A stretch of DNA of 64,000 nt from CAYLRU01 sp964386565 (lineage in GTDB: Bacteria > Desulfobacterota > Desulfobacteria > Desulfobacterales > UBA5616). The DNA lies in the NCBI GenBank assembly GCA_964386565.1, contig CAYLRU010000012.1, positions 1 to 64,000 on the forward strand, in the 5' to 3' direction. Made by a program: the position numbers and the translations under genes. The notes beneath the pieces are model-generated. The model did no database searches and was not told the DNA's origin. It saw only the letters and a list, made by a program, of their open reading frames with translations. Of this stretch, positions 36,670-45,916 are shown piece after piece; positions within the stretch are counted from its first letter, which is position 1; each line of letters begins with the position of its first letter.

Positions 36670-37383
36670 ATGACATTCATCAAGGCGGTACTGTTTGATT
36701 TTGGCGGGACACTTTTTGACTACAAGGTGCTGGAAAACGCGGAACGTGAATGCCTCCTTGAATTTATCCGGTCCCTGGAAATTGATGTATCCGAAGATGA
36801 GGTTCAAAAAAATTACCGAAATGCACTGGGGAAAGTGTTTATGGAATATCTCCCCAGAAAATTTTATTTTCATCGGGACCTGTTTAGAGATGCATTTGTT
36901 GAAATGCTTCAGCGGCTGGGTGTTGAAGCCGATTCGAATCATTATGAACGGTATCGCCGGAAACAGTGGGAACTGCATAAACGGGACTTTCAACTCAGGA
37001 CAGGCGTAACGGAAACACTGTCGTCGCTCAAGAAAAAAGACATCCACCTGGCAATCGTCAGCAATATAGATGAAGATCAACTTGCGCATTTGCTTGAGAT
37101 CTCCGGTATCGGGTCCTATTTTGACGATATCCTTTCCAGTGAAAAAACAAGATCCTGTAAGCCGGATCCAGGAATATTCAATCAGGCCCTTGCCAGGGCG
37201 AATTGTCTTGCCAAAGAAATTTTGTTTGTCGGCGATACCCCGTTACAGGACATTGCCGGCGCAAACCGGGCCGGAATGAATTCCGTACTAATTCAAACCC
37301 GGGAACATAATGAATTTGCCGAGGCGTCATTAAAGCCGGACTATGTGATTCATGAAATTCCCGAATTACTGGATTTGTTGTGA
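36670..37383 (+). CDS. HAD-superfamily hydrolase (HAD-IA)
   Basis: A 237-residue phosphatase-like protein with nucleophile Asp10 in LFDFGGTLFD, motif II in IVSNID, the Lys-containing KPDPGIF segment and FVGDTPLQDIAGA. The substrate is not predictable. GGAG lies 8 nt upstream. It follows rnhB by 23 nt and may share the operon. Confidence 0.88.
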   Translation: MTFIKAVLFDFGGTLFDYKVLENAERECLLEFIRSLEIDVSEDEVQKNYRNALGKVFMEYLPRKFYFHRDLFRDAFVEMLQRLGVEADSNHYERYRRKQWELHKRDFQLRTGVTETLSSLKKKDIHLAIVSNIDEDQLAHLLEISGIGSYFDDILSSEKTRSCKPDPGIFNQALARANCLAKEILFVGDTPLQDIAGANRAGMNSVLIQTREHNEFAEASLKPDYVIHEIPELLDLL

Positions 37384-37469
37384 GGTGTTAATTTGATTTG
37401 CCGAATTCGTTAAACATTGTTATATTGGGACTGTTACGAGATAAACTTTTGGTGAAAAGGAGATTGAAA

Positions 37470-38111
37470 ATGAAAAAAGTACTGACCATATTGCTAAGTC
37501 TGACAATGATATGGATGCTGGCGGGCTGTGCCGCTCAAACCAGGCAACAGCAGGGAACGGCAACCGGGGCTGCAGTGGGGGCCGGGTTAGGTGCCATTTT
37601 AGGTCAGGCCATTGGAAAAGATACACAAGGAACATTGATCGGAGCAGGAATCGGCGCAGTATTGGGCGGTATCGCGGGAAACCAGATCGGTGCCTATATG
37701 GACCGCCAGGAAGCGGCCTTGAGGCAGACCATGGCAGCTTCCGAGGCAGCCAGCATCAGACGGGAACAGGATGTCCTGATTGCCACATTCAAATCGGAAG
37801 TTATGTTTGATTTTGATTCCTATACATTAAAACCCGGCGGATACAACGAAATCGCCAGGGTGGCCAATGTCCTGAACCAATATCCGCAAACAACGCTTCA
37901 GGTTCAGGGGCACACCGATTCCATCGGGTCGGAGGATTATAATCTGCGACTGTCCCAGAAAAGGGCCGATGCAGTGAAAAACGCACTGATTCAGCAGGGA
38001 GTGGATGAGCGCAGGATAACCGCAATTGGTTTTGGAGAATCTCAGCCCATATCTTCTGAAAATGCCCTAAACCGGAGGGTCGATATCGTTATCACACCGA
38101 TACGGGCTTAA
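37470..38111 (+). CDS. OmpA-family lipoprotein with glycine zipper
   Basis: The 213-residue product begins with a lipoprotein signal (lipobox LAGC), then a glycine-zipper pair (GAAVGAGLGAILGQAIG and GAGIGAVLGGIAGNQIG) and ends with an OmpA/Pal peptidoglycan-binding domain (FDFDSYTLKPGG, QGHTDSIGSEDYNLRLSQ, NRRVDI). It probably anchors the outer membrane to the cell wall. ATG 37470 is chosen because AAGGAG precedes it and the signal peptide starts there. Confidence 0.92.
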   Translation: MKKVLTILLSLTMIWMLAGCAAQTRQQQGTATGAAVGAGLGAILGQAIGKDTQGTLIGAGIGAVLGGIAGNQIGAYMDRQEAALRQTMAASEAASIRREQDVLIATFKSEVMFDFDSYTLKPGGYNEIARVANVLNQYPQTTLQVQGHTDSIGSEDYNLRLSQKRADAVKNALIQQGVDERRITAIGFGESQPISSENALNRRVDIVITPIRA

Positions 38112-38204
38112 AACACATACATCGCTCTCGGGTTCTTCCGGGAGTAAAACAACACGGTTACCGGTCAGGCAACAAATCGGCTGGAAGGCTCATGGCGGAG
38201 CTTT

Positions 38205-39272
38205 TCAGCCGATCTTTTTCCAGGTTGAACCGTTCAGACCGTCTTCGATGACGATGCCCCATGACGAAAGGGTATCTCTGATTTCGTCGGCCAAGTCCCA
38301 TTTTTGTTCGTTCCGGAGCCGGGAACGGATATTGATGAGCAGCTTGATGACGTCAGGGGGGATTTCGGGGTGGTCATCGTCGCCTTCAGGCCAGTCGACG
38401 TTGCTGTCAGAGATTGTTTTTGCCGATGAATCGGCGATGGCGGACCGGTCGCCAAAGGGTGATGCCGTGTCAAAATCTTTCAGGTAACGGACGTCAAAAC
38501 TCTCTCCCGCGGAAAAACACATCTCATGCCCCGATTTTCGCAGTGTTGCCGAACCAGCGCCGATCACCCGACACATCCCTTTGGGAAAATCAATATTTAC
38601 AGCCGTATACTCATCAATGCCTAAAACAACGGCGGATTCAGGCAGCAGGCCCTCAAGTTTTTCAAGACGGGGTGCGCCCATATAGCAAAAGCGGGTGTCA
38701 TGGGTGCCGCCCTCCTTGTTGTTCCAGTGCGGAATGATGACCGGTTCAAGGCCCAGGGGTTTTAATAAATTGAGACCGCTTATCCAGTGGGGTGATTCCC
38801 CGACCTTGTATATTTCGTAGACCGGCAGCGCAAAAGACCCAATGGCGATGGATGCCGCACTGGCAAAAACAAGATGTGCACCGTCAGTCAGTCGTGAATA
38901 CAGGGCGTTTAAGATACGGGTATTCTCCCAGTTTCGAACCGTATATGTCGGACTTCCAGGACCTGCAAATATGTAATCGGCAGATTTAAGCCTGCCAAGC
39001 ACCTTGTTTTCATCGACCTGTGCAGCGTTCGAAGTCTTAAACGATGCAATGGAAAGGGGTACATTAAAGTGCTTTTTGAAATATCGGACGGCTTTTTCCG
39101 AAATTTGGTTCACATTTAATTGAAAGCCGGCAGGGGTATCGATGAAGACGGCCTGAACCGGGGGCGGTATTTGAGACATCACCAATCGGTGCATCCTGCT
39201 CATGGAAGGGGACATTTCCCCTGACCCGATAAGCGTTATACTTCCTTTTGGCGTATTCATGTGAAGATACAT
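38205..39272 (-). CDS. Peptidase E/cyanophycinase-like protein with CysRS-like tail
   Basis: A 355-residue two-part protein. Residues 1 to about 240 look like the class I amidotransferase-like fold of peptidase E/cyanophycinase (ITLIGSGEMSPSM, FAGPGSPTY, with FASAASIA at the nucleophile elbow). The C-terminal 50 residues (LLINIRSRLRNEQKWDLAD, then IRD and GSTWKK) match the helical tail of cysteinyl-tRNA synthetase. The catalytic HIGH/KMSKS parts of CysRS are absent. The function is unknown. ATG 39260 is an alternative start; neither has a ribosome site. Confidence 0.72.
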   Translation of the reverse strand: MYLHMNTPKGSITLIGSGEMSPSMSRMHRLVMSQIPPPVQAVFIDTPAGFQLNVNQISEKAVRYFKKHFNVPLSIASFKTSNAAQVDENKVLGRLKSADYIFAGPGSPTYTVRNWENTRILNALYSRLTDGAHLVFASAASIAIGSFALPVYEIYKVGESPHWISGLNLLKPLGLEPVIIPHWNNKEGGTHDTRFCYMGAPRLEKLEGLLPESAVVLGIDEYTAVNIDFPKGMCRVIGAGSATLRKSGHEMCFSAGESFDVRYLKDFDTASPFGDRSAIADSSAKTISDSNVDWPEGDDDHPEIPPDVIKLLINIRSRLRNEQKWDLADEIRDTLSSWGIVIEDGLNGSTWKKIG

Positions 39273-39466
39273 GGTAAACCATTAATACCACAAAGGCCCT
39301 TTGCAGGCAACCTGTCAATCTCATTAACTTAAGCTTGTATTCCCAATAAGCATAGCGTTCTTTGTGTGTGGTAAAAAAACGTCAGCCACCGAAATCCGGA
39401 GCAGATAGCCGTGACTTTTCCCGGATTTATCGCTTTTTTCCGCATACGGACAATTCGGCTAAAGGT

Positions 39467-39495
39467 TTGACACAGGAAGATCTTTTTAGTATTAC
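39467..39495 (+). promoter_or_regulatory. Promoter of the GspE/PilB-type gene
   Basis: A perfect TTGACA at 39467-39472, a 17-nt spacer and TATTAC at 39490-39495, about 90 nt before the TTG start. The rest of the 39273-39587 gap shows only a 65-codon frame from GTG 39362, which I do not accept as a gene. Confidence 0.6.
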
Positions 39496-39587
39496 TCAGG
39501 TTGTGAACCACGACATCCGATCCGGTTCAAAAGGCTTATCTTTTATTCATGTTCCATGAATAATAATCCTTTAAAACAGGTGAAATT

Positions 39588-41861
39588 TTGGCTGACCACA
39601 TTGTCATAATTTTTTTAGACGGGCGAAAAATCGAAGCGGTTACGACAGAACCCTTTAACCCGGAGAAACGCAGTAAGATCGATGTTATTTTAGCCGGAGA
39701 AGGAGAAAAACATACGACATTTGCATTGAGCGAGTTGTGCTGTGTGCTGATAAAGGGGACTCCGGTAAGCCCGAAAAGACCGCTGCAATGGGAAGTGGAA
39801 GAGGTCGAAACCGTTTGCGGGGAGCGTTTTCGAATCTATGTGGTCAATGCAAAGGCGGCTAACGGCTTTTTTGGCATTCCCATACAAAGAACAATGCCTT
39901 ATAAATTAATTTATTTTGTGAATGACGGCATTAGAGCCCGCCGGAACGACCGGTCCTTGGGAGAAATTTTAAAAGAAAAAGGCTATGTTTCGGATAAAAA
40001 TATTGAACTCGTCTTGGAGGAGCAGGATAATTTAAGAAAAAAGCGTGTGGGCGATATTATTGCCGAGAAGAGTGATCTGTCTCAGGAAGAGATTGATTCG
40101 GCAATTCGAATCGCCATGGGTGCGTCGGATCGGAGAAAAATTTTACGGGTGGGAGACCTGCTGGTATCGGCGGGCCTGGTTACAAACGAGCAGGTCCAGG
40201 AGGCCCTGGCCAGCCAGGAAAACGGGAGGAAGAAAAAAATCGGGTCCCTGCTGGTGGAAAAGGGATTTATAACGGAAGATCAATTGCTCCTTGCCCTTTC
40301 CGCAAAATTCAGAATGCGTCATATTGATTTGAAGGATGAGATTCCCAGTCAGGCCGCCTTGAATATATTATCCAGAGAAATTGTGGACCGGTTCAAGATC
40401 ATGCCCGTGGAAGCCGACGACAAGCATATTGTTGTTGCCACTTCCGAACCAACGGACCATACGATTGCCGAAATTTTGCGGTTTAACACCAACCGTAAGG
40501 TTGAGATGGTAACGGCGACTTCCAGCCAGATTCAAGCTGCCATTGAAAAATATTACTATCGGGTTGAGAAATCCATGGATGTTCTTTTGGGAGACTTAGC
40601 TGGACTGAATGAAGAGGAAATCGCCGTTGAGGAGGAATTCGAGGACTCTTCGGTCAAGGAAACCGATTCCCAGGTCATTCGTTTCGTAAATGGTATTTTA
40701 CTGGATGCCTACCATAAAAAGGTTTCGGATATTCACATGGAGCCTAAACCCGGTAAAGGTCATCTGCAGGTCCGTTACCGGATTGATGGCCAATGCCATA
40801 TTGAACATCAGCTTCCTTACACTTTCAAAAAGGCGGTTATTTCCAGAATCAAAATCCTGTCCAACCTGGACATTGCCGAGCGCCGAAAGCCCCAGAGCGG
40901 AAAAATTGTTCTGGTCGCGGATAAAAAGAAAATTGAATATCGGGTGGAGATCACTCCGACGGTGGGGGACCAGGAGGATGCGGTGCTGCGTATTTTGTCA
41001 TCATCCAGGCCCTTGGCCTTGAGTGAAATGGGGTTTACGGAATACAATTTAAAAAAATTTAAGGAGATTATATCAAAGCCTTACGGCATTATTCTGTGCG
41101 TGGGCCCCACCGGCTCCGGTAAAACCACCAGTCTCCATTCCGCATTGAGCTATTTGAACAAACCGGATCGCAAGATCTGGACGGCCGAAGATCCGGTTGA
41201 AATCACACAGGACGGTCTGCGGCAGGTTCAGGTGAATCCCAAGATCGGTTTTGGTTTCCATGATGCGCTCAGGTCGTTTTTGAGGGCTGATCCGGATGTG
41301 ATCATGATCGGTGAAATGCGGGATTCGGAAACCGCCAAGATCGCCATCGAGGCGTCGTTGACCGGTCACCTCGTATTCAGTACCCTTCATACCAACAGCG
41401 CCCCGGAAACCGTGGTCCGCCTCATCGAGATGGGAATGGATCCGTACAATTTTGCCGACGCCCTTCTGGGTGTTGTGGCACAGCGCCTTGCCAGGAAACT
41501 TTGCAGTAAATGCCGGGAACACTATCATCCGGAAAAAGAAGAATATGAAAACCTGGTCCGGGCATACGGTTTCGAACAATATAAGAAAGACATGCTGGAC
41601 CGGTATTCGGATACTTTTTCATTGATAAAACGGGTGGGATGCAAAGTCTGCGATAATAACGGGTACCGGGGACGAATCGCCATTCACGAGCTGTTGATCG
41701 GCACCGAACCCATCAGAGTGGCGATCAAGGAAAGCAAATCCCTTGAAGAGATCAGGGACATCGCCATTGCCCAAGGGATGAGAACCCTGAGGATGGATGC
41801 TGTTCAGAAAGTGATTGCAGGGTTGACGGATATGGACCAGGTATTCCGGGTGACCGTTTAA
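39588..41861 (+). CDS. GspE/PilB-type secretion or pilus assembly ATPase with extended N-terminus
   Basis: A 757-residue ATPase. Residues 1-115 form an unrecognised beta-rich domain. Residues 118-260 hold tandem helical units (SLGEILKEKGYVS, VGDLLVSAGLVT, IGSLLVEKGFIT), then an MshEN-type domain to about 330. The motor has Walker A GPTGSGKT near 506, the Asp box, Walker B DVIMIGEMRD near 570 and a zinc tetracysteine (CSKC ... CKVC) near the end. It powers type II secretion or type IV pili, but no other such genes are near. The start is TTG 39588 with AGGTGA upstream. Confidence 0.88.
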   Translation: MADHIVIIFLDGRKIEAVTTEPFNPEKRSKIDVILAGEGEKHTTFALSELCCVLIKGTPVSPKRPLQWEVEEVETVCGERFRIYVVNAKAANGFFGIPIQRTMPYKLIYFVNDGIRARRNDRSLGEILKEKGYVSDKNIELVLEEQDNLRKKRVGDIIAEKSDLSQEEIDSAIRIAMGASDRRKILRVGDLLVSAGLVTNEQVQEALASQENGRKKKIGSLLVEKGFITEDQLLLALSAKFRMRHIDLKDEIPSQAALNILSREIVDRFKIMPVEADDKHIVVATSEPTDHTIAEILRFNTNRKVEMVTATSSQIQAAIEKYYYRVEKSMDVLLGDLAGLNEEEIAVEEEFEDSSVKETDSQVIRFVNGILLDAYHKKVSDIHMEPKPGKGHLQVRYRIDGQCHIEHQLPYTFKKAVISRIKILSNLDIAERRKPQSGKIVLVADKKKIEYRVEITPTVGDQEDAVLRILSSSRPLALSEMGFTEYNLKKFKEIISKPYGIILCVGPTGSGKTTSLHSALSYLNKPDRKIWTAEDPVEITQDGLRQVQVNPKIGFGFHDALRSFLRADPDVIMIGEMRDSETAKIAIEASLTGHLVFSTLHTNSAPETVVRLIEMGMDPYNFADALLGVVAQRLARKLCSKCREHYHPEKEEYENLVRAYGFEQYKKDMLDRYSDTFSLIKRVGCKVCDNNGYRGRIAIHELLIGTEPIRVAIKESKSLEEIRDIAIAQGMRTLRMDAVQKVIAGLTDMDQVFRVTV

Positions 41862-41938
41862 AGAGACCTTTAAGTCTGTTTTTCCCGATTTCCGCACCCG
41901 GAAAAAATTAGGTTCTCAAAATACTCGGAAGCGGGCCT

Positions 41939-43231
41939 TCAGACAAACCGGATTTCCTGAAACCGGTTTTTTAAGGATATTGCTTCTTCTTTCACCTGCC
42001 TGCCCTTGATAACGCTGTGGATCAGACCGGCGATTTCTCCCATTTCCCCTTCCCCCATACCGAATCGGGTGAGTTCCTGAACCCCGATTCTCAACCCCGA
42101 GGGATTCCTTGCATCGCGATCTCCGGGAAGCATGTTATAGTTAACGATGATATTGTTATCTGCCAGGCTTTGGGCAATCTCTTTTGCCGGTCCGTAAGAC
42201 GAGACGTTTAAGGCGATCTGATGCGATTGGGTGAAACCAAAGTCCCCGGCCTCCACACCGAGACCTTCATCGTAAAGGGCCTGGCCCAGAGCTTTGGCGT
42301 TTTTTATAATCCGGTCGGCATAGGTCTCCCCATGAACGCTCATTTCGCGGATCGTCACCAGAAGACCGGGAATGGTATGCAAATGATGGTTGCTGGACGA
42401 ACCGGGCATCACCCCCCGGTCAATGCTTTCCCACCATTTGAGCTCGCGGTCCGTAGTCATATTTCCAAGGATGACGCCCCGCTGGGGTCCTGGAAATGTT
42501 TTATGCGTACTGGCCGTAACAAAGTGGGCGCCTTCTTTTAAGGGATCCTGGAATTGTTTTCCCACGATCAGTCCGAAAACGTGTGCCGCGTCATATAAAA
42601 CCGGTATGTTTTTCTCGTGGCAGACACGGGCGATCTCCTCAACAGGTTCGGGAAATAGAAAAAGGCTTTTGCCCAAAATAACGAGTTTCGGGGATTTGCT
42701 TTCAATGAGGTCAATACTTTTACCCGCATCGATGTGATACCCGTCCGGTGTTGTCGGCCAGAAATAAAGCGAAATGGAATTCGGCTTTTCCGGTTCCAGA
42801 ATTTGGCCGCGGATCTGGATCCGGCGGCCGAAAATACCGATGGGGTTGTGACTGATATGGCCGCCGGCATCGATGGCGTTTGCGATAACCGTATCGCCGC
42901 CCCGCAGGATTCCAAGGGCCACCGCGGTATTGGCCTGATTTCCGCTGATGGGGCGGATGTCCGCCTGCCGGCACCCGGTCAGCCGGATAAGTTCTTCCGT
43001 AGCCATGCTTTCCAATTGATCGATATATGTCGTGCCCTCGTAGTATCTGTTTTTGCTTTCGGCGGTATTGGGATGTCCTTCGGCATATCGTCCCATGAAA
43101 TCGCTGCATTCGATTTGGCGGACAGCAGGAGACGGGCTGTTTTCACTGGCGATCATGTTCAATGTCTCCCTTCCCCGCCACTGGTTCTGCTTTTCCACGA
43201 TGCGTAAAATATCCGAAATATCCACCGGCAT
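41939..43231 (-). CDS. Serine hydroxymethyltransferase-like PLP enzyme (archaeal-type)
   Basis: A 430-residue fold-type I PLP enzyme of the GlyA family. NMIASEN, RYAEG, the STHKTFPGPQRG lysine motif and DAAHVFG are conserved and look closer to archaeal SHMT than to bacterial GlyA. It may cleave serine or another beta-hydroxy amino acid to glycine. AAAGGAA precedes the ATG. It is the last gene of an operon with an FAD oxidase and two Fe-S proteins, which suggests a role in hydroxy-acid or glycolate metabolism instead of housekeeping. Confidence 0.82.
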   Translation of the reverse strand: MPVDISDILRIVEKQNQWRGRETLNMIASENSPSPAVRQIECSDFMGRYAEGHPNTAESKNRYYEGTTYIDQLESMATEELIRLTGCRQADIRPISGNQANTAVALGILRGGDTVIANAIDAGGHISHNPIGIFGRRIQIRGQILEPEKPNSISLYFWPTTPDGYHIDAGKSIDLIESKSPKLVILGKSLFLFPEPVEEIARVCHEKNIPVLYDAAHVFGLIVGKQFQDPLKEGAHFVTASTHKTFPGPQRGVILGNMTTDRELKWWESIDRGVMPGSSSNHHLHTIPGLLVTIREMSVHGETYADRIIKNAKALGQALYDEGLGVEAGDFGFTQSHQIALNVSSYGPAKEIAQSLADNNIIVNYNMLPGDRDARNPSGLRIGVQELTRFGMGEGEMGEIAGLIHSVIKGRQVKEEAISLKNRFQEIRFV

Positions 43232-43272
43232 TTCAGGTTCCTTTCCTGATTTCTGTAAAAGTTTTGTTCAGT

Positions 43273-44445
43273 CTATACCGCGAGTGGCCCGGCCTGGCAA
43301 GAAACAATGATTTCGGATAAATCCATCACCCGTAGTTTTCCATTGACGCCTTCCGATCGAACGGCATCCTGAAACATCATCAAGCATTGGGGACATGCCA
43401 CAGCCAGGATATCGGCACCGGAATCAAGTGCTTCTCTCACCCTCACCCGGGCAGGGCTGTCCGGTCCTCCTCCAAGGATATCGGTGAAAAAATTGCCTCC
43501 CCCGCCGCCGCAGCAAAGCGCGTTTTGCAGGGTTCGGCCCATTTCGACCAGTTCGATTCCCGGTACAGCACCCAGTACCGCTCTGGCGGATTGATAATCA
43601 TCATTGTGGCGGCCGAGATAGCAGGGGTCATGGAATACGACCCTTACGGATTTACCGGGTGCGCTGAATTTTTTTTGTGAAATGGCACTGCTTAATATCC
43701 GGCTGTAGTGATATACATCAAATTCGCCACCCAACGAAGGATAATCATTTTTAAAAACATGAAAGGCATGGGGGGAGAGGGTAATAATGCGTTTAACCCC
43801 GGCATTTTTGAAATTCGTGATATTTTGTTCGGCAATGAGGTTGAACAGTTCGGTCTCTCCCATGGTCCGGATTTCGTTGCCGTCGCAGATTTCCTGCTCT
43901 CCCAGTATGCCGAAGGAAATGCCGAGGGATTTCATCAGTTTTGCCGTATGATAGGCCATTATCTTGCCGTATTCGTCATAAGAGCCCAGGCATCCCACAT
44001 AAAAAAGATATAAATGCCCGGAAAACGGCTCGATTTTTAAATCACCGGCCCATTTGGCGCGATTTTTTTTGAGAAATTTGTAGGGATTTCCATGTCGGTA
44101 AATGGCTTCAAAATACGCTGCTGCCTTTGGCGGTACAACCCCCTGGTTGACCAGTTCCCCTTTGCCTGCAATAAACGCATTGACCAGGCTGTCCTTAAAT
44201 TCCGGGAATGCGCAATGCTTGACACAATTGCCGCACGCAACGCAGGAAAAGAGGATTTCCGCAAGTCTCGGACCAGCTTTGATGTCGTTGTTTTGCCATG
44301 CACGCAACAGCCACATACGTCCGCCGGGCGAATAGGTTTCAAATCTGAATTTTAAATACGAAGGGCAATTAATGTCCGAATAGTCGTCGGGAAATTTGCA
44401 ATAGCCGCATCTGAAGCAGCGGTGGAGAATTTCCGCATATTCCAT
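43273..44445 (-). CDS. CCG-domain Fe-S oxidoreductase subunit (GlcF/HdrD-like)
   Basis: A 390-residue protein with N-terminal Cys motifs CFRCGYCKFPDD and CVACGNCVKHCAFP for [4Fe-4S] clusters and two CCG-type regions (VGCLGSYDE, then HDPCYLGRHNDDY, ALCCGGGGGN and CPQC), as in glycolate oxidase and heterodisulfide reductase subunits. It should pass electrons from the FAD oxidase encoded just upstream. The start at ATG 44445 is preferred: GGGAGG, which overlaps the end of the FAD gene, lies 7 nt before it. Confidence 0.88.
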   Translation of the reverse strand: MEYAEILHRCFRCGYCKFPDDYSDINCPSYLKFRFETYSPGGRMWLLRAWQNNDIKAGPRLAEILFSCVACGNCVKHCAFPEFKDSLVNAFIAGKGELVNQGVVPPKAAAYFEAIYRHGNPYKFLKKNRAKWAGDLKIEPFSGHLYLFYVGCLGSYDEYGKIMAYHTAKLMKSLGISFGILGEQEICDGNEIRTMGETELFNLIAEQNITNFKNAGVKRIITLSPHAFHVFKNDYPSLGGEFDVYHYSRILSSAISQKKFSAPGKSVRVVFHDPCYLGRHNDDYQSARAVLGAVPGIELVEMGRTLQNALCCGGGGGNFFTDILGGGPDSPARVRVREALDSGADILAVACPQCLMMFQDAVRSEGVNGKLRVMDLSEIIVSCQAGPLAV

Positions 44446-44447
44446 AA

Positions 44448-45815
44448 TCATACCTCCCAATTTCCCGGGTTCATGATTCCCTGGGGGTCCAGTGTCCTTC
44501 GAATACGGTTCATCAGGTCAAAGGTCCGGGGATCCATATGTTCGATAATCTGTTTTTGCGCGGGGGCTTCGGCCTTCCACGGAATCCCCCCCATTTTCAG
44601 AACCGCCTGATTGGTATCTTCAAGAGCCCCGTGAACACGTTTCATGTCTGTGTCGTCGGCCCGGTTGAACGGGTAAGCAAAAGCAAACATCATGCAGTGG
44701 CCGATGCCGATGACGCGGACCATGAGAAAATGGGGCAAATCGAATTTCCGGGCAATGGCAACTCCTTCCCGGTAAGCTTCGGGGAAAAGCTCTATGGGCA
44801 TGATGGCGCCCACGTATTCAAATCCACCGCCTTTTCTTTCGTCTGCAAATTGCGTGATGTTTTTCATAGGAATTTCCATAAGTTCTTTTTTCATGATCGG
44901 GAAAACCGGCATAAAGCCGCCGACATTGTCATCGACAAAGGATTGAACCGATTCCCGAAGCAGATCTCTTTTCAGGGTAAGGGATTTTTTGGAATCCGCG
45001 GAATAGGTCATCATGATAATCTGGAACCCGGGCATCCGTTCGGACATGACCAGATTTATGTCTTCGGCCACCTGGGCGCCGGTGAGGCGATGGATCACAT
45101 CCGGTACGATTTGCCCGTTTTCGGTGACGAATATACGGACATCGTTAAACGGTCGATCCGGGTACAGTTTAACGGACAGTTTCGTCACCACACCCGTGGT
45201 TCCGGCCCATCCCAGAAACAGGCCGGAAAGATCGGGCAATGGAGACCGGGAAAACCAGTATGGCGACGCCGCACATGATCCGATCCGCACGATTTCCCCC
45301 GTGGGCATGACCGCTTCCAGCCCGTTCAGCATTTCCGAATGGAAACCACCGACCTGGGAAACATGGCCTGATCCGTGAATCAGCACGTTGCCGGCGATGG
45401 ATGCAATGGGCGGTGCGTCGGGCGACGAGTGCTTGAGGGATGGATGGTGTTTTTTCAGGTAGGCCTGGAGCATGCCCTGGGAGGCGCCGGCTTCCACGAT
45501 GACATAGCGGCTTTTTTCGTTTACAGCGATGATACGGTTCATCCGTTTCAAATCCATGACAATGCCGCCCTTCAGGGGTCGGATTAATCCGGACAGGGTG
45601 AGCCCCCCTCCCATGGGAATGACGGGTATTTTTTCCCGGTTGGCCAGAAGAATGATCTGTCGCACCTCTTCGGTTGTGTCGGGCATGACCACGCAATCCG
45701 GAAAAGCAGGGGGCATGGTGCCCATGTCCCTGGAATATATAAATTTTTCTTCAGGGTGATCTGAAACGTATTCAGGCCCCAGGATATTTTTCAGCGATTT
45801 GATGACGTTTTCCAT
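44448..45815 (-). CDS. FAD-linked oxidase (GlcD/D-lactate dehydrogenase-like)
   Basis: A 455-residue VAO-type flavoprotein: FAD-binding domain with IPVIPMGGGLTLSGLIRPLKGGIVMDLKR split across two strands, VEAGASQGML and a GLFLGWAGTTGVVT segment, and a C-terminal cap domain ending near DPQGIMNPGNWE. It oxidises a 2-hydroxy acid such as glycolate or D-lactate. It lies between two Fe-S proteins on the same strand, the usual layout for membrane- or quinone-linked complexes. Confidence 0.9.
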   Translation of the reverse strand: MENVIKSLKNILGPEYVSDHPEEKFIYSRDMGTMPPAFPDCVVMPDTTEEVRQIILLANREKIPVIPMGGGLTLSGLIRPLKGGIVMDLKRMNRIIAVNEKSRYVIVEAGASQGMLQAYLKKHHPSLKHSSPDAPPIASIAGNVLIHGSGHVSQVGGFHSEMLNGLEAVMPTGEIVRIGSCAASPYWFSRSPLPDLSGLFLGWAGTTGVVTKLSVKLYPDRPFNDVRIFVTENGQIVPDVIHRLTGAQVAEDINLVMSERMPGFQIIMMTYSADSKKSLTLKRDLLRESVQSFVDDNVGGFMPVFPIMKKELMEIPMKNITQFADERKGGGFEYVGAIMPIELFPEAYREGVAIARKFDLPHFLMVRVIGIGHCMMFAFAYPFNRADDTDMKRVHGALEDTNQAVLKMGGIPWKAEAPAQKQIIEHMDPRTFDLMNRIRRTLDPQGIMNPGNWEV

Positions 45816-45916
45816 GGTTTTTTCCCTGTCGTTACCGTGAATGGGTATTTTTTTCTGAAACCCGGCGTATTCCGCCTTTCAAAAAAATCCAAAACTGGAG
45901 GCCGGTCAGGCGGCTT

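Noticed and set aside
39362..39559. 65-codon frame from GTG in the gap before the GspE-like gene
   Set aside because: It overlaps a good promoter and has no ribosome site or motif.
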